Positions 11,001 through 23,000 of a DNA stretch of 64,000 bases are shown one piece after another (positions within the stretch are counted from its first letter, which is position 1; each line of letters begins with the position of its first letter). Below the pieces are notes generated by a model that worked only from the letters and a program-made list of their open reading frames with translations, was not told the origin of the DNA and did not search any database. The stretch is from Certhia americana (Eukaryota > Chordata > Aves > Passeriformes > Certhiidae). The position numbers were made by a program, and so were the translations under genes. The stretch spans positions 17,590,880-17,654,879 of the forward strand of contig CM031869.1 of the NCBI GenBank assembly GCA_018697195.1, given 5' to 3'.

Positions 11001-14000
11001 CGCTGTGTTCAGGGTCTTTTATTCTGCTTTACCCATTGTCTGCTCCTGGCACTGAAGCCTTTTTCCAGCATTGTCCCCTCGCTTGCGGAGCTGCTGAGGA
11101 GCGGATTCGGTGCCATGAGCCCGGAACGGGGCAGGGTGGAATTCCTGAATAGCTGGGACTGAGGGAAAACACGACCCCACGGCCTAATTCCCAGCACATG
11201 CTGGTGGCTCAGGGACTCCGATGTGCCACCAGACAAGCACAGATCCCTCTCTGACAGGAATTTTGCCCGTTGATTTTCCCCACTTTGGTGGGGTGGTGAG
11301 GAGGCAGGCCCACACCTCGGGGTGCACAAAGGCTACTCGGGATTACAGATCCCTCCTCCACCCAAAATGCACCTTTGTGCCTCTGAAGCCCTGGAATGTG
11401 ACAACATTCCCAGGGGATGAAGAGGATGGCCACACCCTCTCTGGTGTCCTGGCCACACCAGGTAAAACTTTGGGCAGCTGCCGTGTTTTCCTGAGCTTTG
11501 GCCCATCCTGGTTATTCCAGGCCACCAGACTCTGCTTCCCAGGCTGCTTGGGCATTCCCAACTTCACATCATCCTGGCTCCCCCCTCCCTGCAGCTTTGC
11601 CTCACTCTGGGATCCCCCTGTCAGCTGCCTCGGGGTGCTTTCCTCTTTAGGGATGAACCTGGGGCTGGAAAAATTGGGATCCCTTTGGTTCCTTGGGGGA
11701 CACGGTTGGGGTTTTACACCAGGACAACCTCAGAGATGCCAGGCTGGCTCCTCTGGGAAAAAGGCACAAATTGGTGCTGCTGCTAATTTTTCCTGTCTCA
11801 CTCTCTCCCCATCCAGAGCAGGAGCTCATCCCACCACAGGGCTCCTCAAAAACCTTGCTGGGGGATTCCAGCAAAGCTCTGGAGCACTTTGTGAACAAGA
11901 CAAAAGCAGCAGCCTCAGCCCGCAGAGCTTCCACCTCCTGCAGGAGACGGGCAGAGGTTCCCTCGCCCTCTGCAAGCCTGGGAGCTCCAAGCAGAGGCTG
12001 AGCCAGCCCCGAGCACGTTTTTTATGTCACCTTCTGTGACAGCCCCAGCCCGGTCTGGTCTTCCCGTGTCTTCCACTTGCATCAGTGCAGGGACAGCAGG
12101 GATGGATAATGCAGCGCAGGAGAAGTCTTGGAAGGGAGGGGATGTGCTGGAGCAGCACTGGGAGGGGAGGCAGTGGGGCTGTGACAGGGCAAAGCATGAC
12201 ACAGGATGCAGAGAAGCCCAGGAAAGAGGAGGAGGGAAGCACAGCATGCCAGGAGAGGCTCAGCAATGTGGGGCAACAGGGAATGGGAGTGTGGAGAGAG
12301 CAGCTGGGAGGAAAACCAGATTCCTTCCCAAAGCTGGGATCAGAAAGAGCCTTCTTCCCTCCCTGGGGAGAACTCACTCCAACCAGCTGCCCCAAAACCT
12401 ATGCTGGTCTTGGAGACAGAGGGATGGAGCAGGGCCCACGCTGCACCCTGGGCATTCCAAAGGTCTGTACTCAGCCAGGGAAAGGGGAAGTGTTCCCAGG
12501 AGAGGCAGCTTGGCCACCGTGCTGTGGACATCTGGAAATGCCCCTTCTCCCTTTCCAAGCCCTCAGAACTCTGCAGACCCCTCTGGGATGTCCCTGACGG
12601 TGGTGGCTTCCCACGACATCACCTCCCAGCAGCACTGTCCCCCCTCCCTGTGCAACAAGGACTCCCTTCCTGCCCCACAGCTCCTGGCAGTCAGCACCAT
12701 TCCCTATTTCACCATTCCTGGTGCTGTTCTCCTCCATCATTTCTCCTCCAGGAACCATTCCTAGGAATCCTGCTCCCCACTGCCCATGGCAGAGCCAAAG
12801 CCAGGCCCCATCCTGCCGTGCCAATGTTCTCCACAGGTGCCACTCTCCCACAGAGCCACTCCCCCCAGGTGTGTCCCCCCCAGGTGTGACCCTCACAGGT
12901 GTGTCCCCCACGGTGCTCTCCCAAAGGCACAGCTCTCCCATGGTGCTGTTCCCTCCAGGTGCCATTTCCCGCAGCGCCATTCCCGGGAAGCGCCGTCCCC
13001 CACGGCGCTGCTGCCTCCAGGTACGGGTCCCCCAGGGTGCCACGTCCTGCAGGTGCCATGTTCTGTGCTGCTGCCGCCTCCAGGTGCTGCCTCCCCCCGC
13101 TGCTGCCTTCCCTGCAGGCAGTGCTGCTGCAGTGGAGCCATTTCCTCCAGGTTCCATGTTTTACAGCGCTGCTCCCTCCAGATACCACTTCCCTGCAGAG
13201 CTGCTTCCTCAGGCACCAGTGCTGCTGCTCCCCTCCCTCCTCAGACACCCTAAGGAACAGCTGGGATTGTGCAGCCCATAATGCCATGTTCTTACATCCC
13301 ATTCCTATCCTATCCTATCCTATCCTATCCTATCCTATCCTATCCTATCCTATCCTATCCTATCCTATCCTATCCTATCCTATCCTATCCTATCCTATCC
13401 TATCCTATCCATCCCATCCCATCCCATCCCATCCCATCCCATCCCATCCCATCCCATCCCATCCCATCCCATCCCATCCCATCCCAGCAGGAGCTTCCTG
13501 CAGGGAACAGGTGCTCCATGGCCCATTTCCAACACGTTTTCCCCTTTTCCAGGGCTGTTGGGAACAGGGAGCTGTGCTGCAGGGGGCTCTGGGGCCACGA
13601 TCTTCTTCACAAGGCTCAGAGACAGGGTTCACAGTCCCCAAATGAGGGGGGCACAGCCAGTGCATTATCCCAGCAGGGAATCAGGGAAAATCTGAACTGA
13701 AGGGACCCACTGAGATCATCCAGTGCAACCCCTGGCCCTGCACATTCACCCCCAAATCCCCCCGTGCATCCCTGCAGCTCCGGCAGCCTCGGGGCCGTGC
13801 CCATTCCCTGGGGAGCCTGGGCAGTGCCCAGCACCCTCTGAGGGAAGAACCTTGCCCTGCTCTCATCCCAAACCTCCCCCTCCAGCCGTTCCCTCCTTCC
13901 CTCAGCTCTGCCCTCAGCTCCTGTGCTGCAGCTGAACCAGCCCAGTGCCCTCAGCCGCTCCTTGGGTGGCCCCTCCAGACCCTTCCCCAGCCCCGGCTCC

Positions 14001-17000
14001 CTCCTCCGGACACTCTGGAACAGCTTTGGATCTCTCAGCACCTAATCTCTCTTTGGGGCACCCAAACTGCCCCAGCACTGGAGGTGAGGCTGCCCCAGTC
14101 CAGGGCAGAGTGGGACAATCCCTCCCCGGCTGATCCCCCAGGACACCCTTTGGATCCCTCCCACAGTTCCTCACCCATTTCTGGCCCATATTCCCATGTG
14201 GACAAGCTCAGAGGTCCCCAATGTCCCCGTGCAGGCCCTGCGGGAGCTGCTGGAGCACTGCCCGGCCCCTCAGCGCTGCTCCAGGGATCGCTGGGCACAG
14301 AAAGCCCTGGAGCCGGAATCGCAGGCTCGTAGCTCCCGCAGCCCCCGGCAGCCCCAGCCCCTGCAGCCGCAGCTCCCTCTCCCCCTCCCGGTGCAGACGG
14401 TTTGCAGGACCATTCCTAGCACTACAACACCCAGCCAGACGGCTGCGGGACCAATCCTAGCACTACAACACCCAGACAGATGGCTTCCCAAACTTCCCAC
14501 CCTCGCTCCAGATGGCTCCCGGTATCGGAGCCCGACCCGGCACTGCCCACCGAGGAGGTGACTGCGGCTCCGAGCCACACCTCCAGCTCCGGGGCAAGGG
14601 CGAGCAACACCGGATCGAGCCCCAGAGCTGCCCAGGCTGCTGCCAGAGCACGGGAGGGTTTCTCTTGAGCTCCGGAGCCAGGGGCTGGAACACATCCCCA
14701 GCATCTGCCCCGGCCCCTCCAGCCCCGCTGGACAACAGCAGCTCCGAGCAGCACAGACAGCTGGCCCTGGTGGGAACGGGCCCCCAGCTGCACACCCGGA
14801 TCAGCCTCCAGCCCCTGGAGGAGATCCCAGCACTCCAGAGCTGCAAACGGCTTCGCCAGATTCCTGCCGATGGCATCCAGCACGACCCACAAATAGTGGC
14901 TGGACAGATTAACCCACCAGGCTCCGCATCGAGCGGCACAGCTGGCATGGGGCGCATTGCCTGGTTCCCATGGGATCTTTTCTTTTTTCCCTTCGCTCCC
15001 CAGGGTATCTGTTCTTCCTTGTCCCACGCCCAGGATCTGTCTTCCCTTGTCCCAGGGGATCTGTTCTTCCCTTGTCCCACTCCCAGGGGATCTGTTCTTC
15101 CCTTGTCCAACTCCCAGGGGATGCGTCCTTCCTTTTCCCCACTCCCAAGGGATCTGTTCTTCCCTTCTGGCTCCCAGGGGATGCATTCTTCCTTTGTACA
15201 GCTCCCAGGGGATGTGCTTTCCCTTTTCCTACTCCCAGGGGATCTGTTTTCCTTTTTTCTGCTCCCAGGGGATCTGTTCTTCTCTTTTCCCACTCCAAGG
15301 AATCTGTTTTCCCCTTTTCCCTTTTCCCAGGGGATCTGTTTTCCCAAATCCCAAGGGATCTGTTTTCCCTTCTCCTGCTCCCAAGGGATCTGTTTTCCCT
15401 TTCCCCAGCTCCCAAGGGATCTGTTTTCCCTTTTCCTGCTCCCAAGGGATCTGTCCTTCCCGTGTGTGCCAGGGATGGACGTTCCACCTCCCTGCTGCAG
15501 TCACACCACGGGCACTGTGTGACAGTGGTCACATCGCCACAGCAACGGCCGGCAGAGCACCCAGATGGACCTTCCCAGACACTGAGCGTGTCACTGCAGG
15601 GCTCAGCAACACCCTGAGGGCTCCCAAAATCCCCATCACCCCACAGCTTCCCGTGATACCCAGCAAAACAAAGCCAACCCCCTATAAGGAATTCTGTGCT
15701 CGTGGTGCCACCCCCATGATCTCCCACCCTGGCACAGAGGGGCTTCAACCCTCCCTGGACTATAAAAAGCAGAATTATTACATTAAACTGCCGAATAATT
15801 ATGTTAAGAAGCACCTTAATAGGATTACAGGGTTCAAAGGTTAGGAAATGCCAAAATTAGGATTGTCCAAGCTGCTTTAATTCTCCTCCTGAAAGTGCTT
15901 TGTGATGCAGACCACAGTCACACTCTGGTGGGAAATATTTCCCCTGGGGTCCCTTTGTGACTTCCAGGGAGAGGACAGAACCACCTGGGAGATTTAACAG
16001 GGAAGAACCTGCTTTGCCAGTGAGATTCTGCCCCAGAGGCTGCAGAAAATGAGGAAGGTACAAGGAAAGGGTCAAGAGATCACAGAAAACTCCTCCTCTA
16101 AAAAGGAGCTGGAGGATGGGGGGGTGTTGCTCTCCTAATGAGAAAAAAACAGCAATTTTCTCTCCTTCCAGAAATAAAATAGCTGGGCACATTTCACTGG
16201 CATTTCACAAAATATTTGGTACCTGGTGCATGCCCTCTATGAAAAATCGGGTCCCTGCAGCTAAAACTCGCAGCAGCCAAAAGCAAAGGCAAGGACTGAG
16301 CAATCCTCCTCATTCACGTTGCATGAAACAACCTAATCCAGCTCCAGAATGACATCCTGGATCCATTGATATCCCACCATTATCATCTGGCTGTCCTACA
16401 GACGAGACACATTCCACAAATATCCACCAGAAATGTTGGGGAGTCCAAATCAATCCATGGAAAAACCAAACCCTCTTCCCAGCATTCGCTCCTGCAGCAT
16501 CCAGGTGAGCGACAACGCCCGCGGATCCTTTAGGGGCGCACAAAGCTCCTAAAACCCAGGGATTTTCTGGAATTTCGGGCAATGGAGCTGCCCTCCTTCC
16601 TTCCCTGCCCCAGGAGCTGGGCCAGGGGGGAGCACAGGGCTGTCCCGGCTCCGGCACGGGCTAATGATGGTTATGTAAATCCCACGGGGAGCACGGCACC
16701 ACCTGCCAGCCCCGGGGGCTGCCAGCTCATGCATGCCTTGGATGCGCATTCCTGCTGCCCAAATTCCTCCGCGATTGCTCCTGCCTGCATTCCCACCTCG
16801 GTTCTGCTGACGGGTGCAGGGATTCCGCCCCTGGGGGTCTGTGGCGATGACCTGTCCCCCCCTCCAGGCAGGGGCTCCCTGGGGACACAGGAATGGCAGA
16901 GCTCCCTGGGGACACAGGAATGGCCACCCCAGAGCTCCCTGCCCTCCTCCCTTTCTTTCTATTGTTGGAGAGAGGCAGAGCTCCCTGGGGACACAGGAGT

Positions 17001-20000
17001 GACCACTCCAGAGCTCCCTGGCACACTCTGGGTACCCTGTGCTGCCAGCCAGACTGATCACAATGGGCCAGGCCACCAGAAGCAGTGTCACCAGTGCCAC
17101 TCTGACCACCCACTGACCTGCAGACACAGTGCCCACAGCCCAGGTGCCCTTCCCAGCCCTGTGGTGCACTTCACTCCCAGCTGGACCTGGCTGGGTACAG
17201 GTGGTGGCCCTGGTGGCACCAGGTCCTGGGGAGCTGCCAGTCCATATTATCACAGGTTGGTGACACACAGTGGTCCTCTTAACCTGTGTCCTCAAGTCCC
17301 CAGCTCTCAGAGCATCACTGGTCATGGTTCCAGAGAGGCTGGAGACCTGAGCCATGGCAGGATTGTGTCCTGTGGGGTTGGGGACAGTCCCCTCACCCAG
17401 CAGGGGCATGTCACAGCAGCAAATGCTTCTTCCAGGAGGAACCTGAGCTCATAATCCTTGAGCTTTGCCTCGTGCCTGAGCCTGTGAAAGGCCAAGTCTG
17501 ATCCTCCCTGACCTGTCCCCTCTGCCCCGAGCTGGGGGGAGCACAGAGGGCCCCCTCGAGCCCCATCCCACCCAAACCATGGCACTGCACCGTGGCATCC
17601 CTGGGGCTGGCCTGGACACCCTCCTCCCGCTGCATCCCAACGCTCATGCAGCACCTGCAAGGGTTAATCTGCCTCTCCAGAGCTTCTCAAAGCTAATTAG
17701 AAAGAGCCTGGGCAAGTGTGGTGGCAGACACCACTGCACTTATCTCCCCACTTCCGGGGCTCTGCCCTTATCATTTAATTAAAGCTGCAGCCCTGCTTCC
17801 CTGGCTGGCAGCAGCTCATCACGGAGGGCACTGGAGCTTGAGGCAGCCTCTGCCAGCTCACCAGGAAGAGCAGGAGGAGGGAGGGAACAGGCCCCGGGAA
17901 GGACAATCAAAGGGAGAAGAAGATAAAGGAAGAGTCCCTTTGTACTGGCTGGGGACTGGGAAGGCAGTGAGGGACCCCAGTGTGTCACCCCGGTGCCATG
18001 CGTGGGGGGATGTGGGGACAGCTCTGCTCCAGGTGGACCTGGGCGATGTCACAGCCTGGGAATGAGCCCAGGAAATGCCTTGGTGGGAGGCATTTCAGGC
18101 TGGCTCCATCTCCCAGAACTCCCAGAGCAGCTATCCCACAGATTCCCAGGATCAGTGAGGTTGGAAAAGCTCTCCCAGACCATGCAGTCCCAGCTGTGCC
18201 CCATGGCCACCTTGTCCCCAGCCCAGAGCACTCAGTGTCACCTCCAGCCCTTCCTAGGACACCTCCAGGGATGGGCACTCCAAACCTCCCTGGCCACTTC
18301 CAATCCCTGCCCACCCTTTCCATGGGCAAATTCCTGCTGCTGTCCATCCTGCCCCTCCCCTGGCCCAGCCTGAGGCCGTTCCCTCTCCTCCTGTCCCTGT
18401 TCCCTGGGAGCACAGCCCGACCCCCCCGGCTGTCCCCTCCTGGCAGGGAGTTGTGCAGAGCCACAAGGGCCCCCCTGAGCCTCCTTTGCTCCAGGCTGAG
18501 CCCCTTCCCAGCTCCCTCAGCCCCTCCTGGGGCTCCAGCCCCTTCCCAGCTCCCTCAGCCCCTCCTGGGGCTCCAGTCCCTTCCCAGCTCTATTCCCTGC
18601 CCTGGACACACTCCAGCCCCTCCAGAGCTCTCTGGCCAGGAGGGACCAGAACTGGACACAGCCCTCGAGGTCCCCCAGCAGTGCCAGCACAGGGGACAAG
18701 CACGGTCCTGGTCCTGCTGTCACACTGTTTTTAATCCAGGCCAGGTGCCCATGGCCTCCTTGCCCAACTGGGCACCCCTGGGTTCCTAGCAAGGCACCCT
18801 CAGGTGCACCCTGACCCCAGAGTCCCAGAGCAGTACCAGCCATGCTCAACCCTCCCAGAGGAAAAGGACCGTCCCTGCCATGCTGTACCCATCATCCCAA
18901 AGGGAACTGGGGACCACAGAGCACTGGGGAATGTCCAGGAGGGATGTCACCAAGCAAGTAGATGGATGTAAATCAAGGGACAGGACTGATGCCCACAAAG
19001 CAATGGCAGCAAACCCTTGCTGGTCTCCAAAAGAGAACATGGATCACAGGTTCATGGAATCACAGAATGGTTTTGCTTGGAAAGAACCTCAAAGCTCATC
19101 TTGTTCCCTGCCATGGGCAGGGACACCTTCCACTATCCCAGGGCACTCCAAGCCCTGTTCAGCCTGGCCTTGGACACTGCCAGGGATCCAGGGGCAGCCA
19201 CAGCTGCTCTGGGCAACCTCAGGGCCATATCGCCCTCACAGGAAAAGATTTTTTCCTAATATCCAATATAAACCTCCTCTCTGTCAGTTGGAATCCATTC
19301 CCCCGATGGATAAACCCTGGGAATGCTGTAGTGTGATGGCCACACACGGCAGTGTGGGCGCAGCTCCCCAGGGATGTGTTCTGCAGTACATTCAAGTGCA
19401 CATTTTGGGACCGGCAGCCCCCAGCCGCTGCTGGCAGCTCCCATGCCAAATTCCACACCTCCCCCCGAAAGCATGGTTAAGCTAATGGATCTAGAAAGGA
19501 AATTTTCATAATCACTTTGTTAGCAGGGCTGAGGCAGCACGGCTTGTTCTCCAAAACCAGCTGGAACAGCTCCGCTAAAACTTAGGAAAAACAGACAAAA
19601 AATAAATCAACCTGAGGGAAACCCAGCATGGAAAATTGAAGCTGTGGTGCTGGAAAGCAGCTGAGGCGATAAGCGATCGGAAAGGAGCCTGTACAACACA
19701 AAATGTCAGAGCCTGAGGCTGCGCAGTGCAGGGAAGGATCCTCATTGCAGCTCCCAGAGCTGCTCCGAAGGCACAGCCCGGCTGGAGCCGTGTGCGCGCC
19801 TGGCACGCCCCGAGCACCAGGAACGGAGCCACGGGAGCAGCCCGGTGCCAGCACTGCTCTGGGAATGGGAGCACCAGCCCAGGGAGGAGCTGGGAAAGGG
19901 GCTCAGCTGGAGAAAAGGAGGTTCAGGGGGCACTTTATGGTTCTGCACAACTCCCTGACAGGAGGGGACAGCCAGGGGACATCGGGAGCTGCTCCCAGGG

Positions 20001-23000
20001 GACAAGGACAGGATGAGTGGCCTCAAGTTGCAGCAGGAGAGGTTCAAGTTGGACATCAGAGGAAATTTCTTCCCAGAAGGATGGTCAAGCCCTGGCAGAG
20101 CTGTCCTGGGCAATGGTGGAGTTCCCCTACAGGGATTTTAAAGCCTCATGTGGATGTGGCACTTGGGGACAGGGGTTAGTGGTGGCCTTGGCAGTGCTGG
20201 GGGAATGGTTGAACTTGATGATCTCAGAGGTTTTTTCCAACCTTAATTCCATGGTTCTGTGCAAAGGGTGGTCCTCTCCCACCCCCTGTTCATGTCCTAA
20301 TCGCACAAGCCAGTATTAACGGGCAATATTTGGATTATTTTTAATTAATTTCAGCAGGGCCAGTCCTCTCACCTCACCTCCAGCCACGGGGAGCACTCCA
20401 AGGAGCAGCAGTTCATGTGCACAGGGATTTGGGAATACCGGCCTGGCTTTGTCCTCTCCAGTGTTTGCTCCTTGGTGGCTGCCTCTCATTGTTCCCGGGT
20501 ATTAAAGCTCTTGTGTCAAGGAGAAAAGAAGTGGCGTTCGCATGTCTGCCTTTGAACAAAACCATTGTTCAGCTCCATCAACAATTTAATAATCCTTCCC
20601 TGGCAGGACAATGGATGGGGGGAAATCGTTGATGCAGGGGGGCCGGGAGCCACAGAAGCCAAGTGCTGTTCCCGGCCTTTGAAGTCAGGGAGGTGTTTAA
20701 GTGACAAAAGAAATCACAAGTTTATGAAAAGGGCTCTTCTCAAGGAGGGGATCTGCAAACAAAGGCAACCCAGACCACTCGGAGGGAAGCAGAGCAGGGA
20801 GAAGGAAGAGCCCTTGGAAGAGAGTCAAGCCAAACCCCAAGGAAACCGAGAGAGGAAATGACAGTATGGATTTGCATGCGGACGCTTTGTTTCCTTGCCA
20901 CAGATCTTTCCTGGGCTGCTTCCGAGGAAAGGGAGCACCCTCACGTCATTCCAGCTCTTCTACAGCCTGTCCTGACCCTGCCTGAGCTGTCCTGCAGAAA
21001 CCGAGGGGGAAGAGGCAGATCCCTGCTGGAATTTTCGGTGGCTGTGAGAAGGATCAGAGGATGGGCAGTAAATGCAGGGTGAGGCTCTTGGGCTGTGCTG
21101 AGGGGTAAATGTCTGTCCCTGATGGAGGCACACACAGCCCTGGATCCCAAACCCAGCCCTAGGGAGCCAAACCCACTTGAAATCCAACATACAGCTGTCC
21201 TGGGAGCACTAGAGCAGGGACACACTCAGGGAACTTTGTGGGAGTGATCCCACATCAAACGGGGCCGTTTCTCTGCTGATTACCCCGAGATCCAGAGCCC
21301 GCACCCCGGCACTGCCCAGCCCCTTTCTCTGCAGTGCAGCCGTGCCACAAAGCCGCTGAAAACACTCCTTATTGACGCCTCCAACGCCCACAGACTGTGA
21401 GGCTGAAAATCTGCAGTGGGAGCACCACGGGGAGAGGTTTTGTGGCTGGCACGTGGCAGGAGCAGCCCCGGTCACATCCTCCCGTGGTGCGGGCAAAATT
21501 CACCCCAAGAAATCGACCCTGGCGCTTGAATTGGACTATTTGCCTTCCTGCTGAGATTCCCCACCAAGCACTAAAAGGATCTGCTGCCCTAATGGCCAGG
21601 GCTGGGGAGAAGTCCCCTTCTCCTGGAAAAGGGGGAGGGATCAGTGCCAATGCATCTGGCTGAAGGAGCAAGCATGGGATATGGGGAAGTTTAGGAAAGG
21701 GGCAGCCTGGTCATGGCTCATTTGGGAAAAAAACCCGATCCTGATGAATTTTGCTGTGCCTTGTGTTTGTTTTTAGGATGGCAGCAAGAAGCCCTTGCGG
21801 GAAAGCGGGGAAAAGACGGCTAATCGCTTCCGATAGGGAATATCAAACTCCAGCTACCCCTGGGTGCTGCAGTTTACAGGCTGCTGGAGGAGAGATGCAA
21901 TAAAGTTTGCACCACTCGAGGGAGGCCTGCCAGAGGCAGTCCTAAAGGCTTCCATGAATAAAACACGCTTTAAAGAGCCAGCGAGGATTACAAAATCCTA
22001 AAACCCAGGTGGGACAAGTGGGATACGTCACCCCCACCACCACGTCAGAGGCAGGTTGGCAAAGGGGATTTGCCCAGGGAGCAGCAGGACGAAGGCAAGA
22101 AGATTTGGATTTCACGGTCCAACAGAGATGGATGAAAATTTCCAGAATCAGTGCAAGGGCATCATTTATAGCAGTTGTTTTTCCAAAGGGAGGAGACAGC
22201 AGGAGCAGGTCTGCTCCTCACGTGAGGGAAAATCCGTGTGCAGCACGGAGCAAAGCAGTGCCTGTGCCCAGGTAGGGAGCTCCGAGGGATCCGCGACTGC
22301 AGAGGTCCAGGCCAGCAATTGACCCTTTGAAGGAAGCCGTACATCATCATTAAAGAGCTTCACGTCCCGGGGGAACCCGAGGCAAAACAACCCCGGCGCT
22401 GCTGTCCCGGTGTGGGAGAAAGCAGGGCTCAGGCAATGACAAATAGGATGCTCGTGGGCATCAGGGTTTACCTGCAGCCCGAGCACGGGAAGGGCCCGGG
22501 ATCTGCTCCTCAGGGAAGCTGATAGGGGAACAATAGCCTGCAAGTGGCATTGTTTGCAGGAAAGGCGAGATATTTGCCTTTTCTCACTGATGTTGCTGCA
22601 TCTCTGTGGGGGCCCCTTCCTGTGTGGCTAATAAGCAGCAAGACGCCAGACGTGGAATACAAAAATTCCTTTGGCTTTGATTCGTTTTCTTTCTGGATAG
22701 AGTCAGCCTTACTTTTGTCAAGATCCCTGTTGTCTGGGTAATTTCATCTAGAGATCCTCAAGGAGCAGAGATCTCCACATCACTCCGAGTTTAATATCTC
22801 GGTTTGAGCTGGCATATATTCCAGCAATAATTTATACAGCTGAAGAAGAGGGAAGAAAAAAAAAAAAAAGATTACTTCTGTCTAATTGGCATTACACTAA
22901 TTACCAGCAAAATACATCAGGCAAATATCACATCTCCTCACTCTCTGTCATTTTGCATTCCCTGCTCCATTTTCTCTTTCCTCGGCAGCGATAAAACAAC

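Noticed and set aside
12471..13302. Overlapping open frames of 155-248 codons on both strands
   Set aside because: Produced by the degenerate repeats at 12830-13230 and the TATCC array; several frames are equally open.
14422..15844. Open frames of up to 336 codons with SPGS/GDLFF-like repeats
   Set aside because: They follow the roughly 39-bp minisatellite; no family resemblance beyond the repeat.
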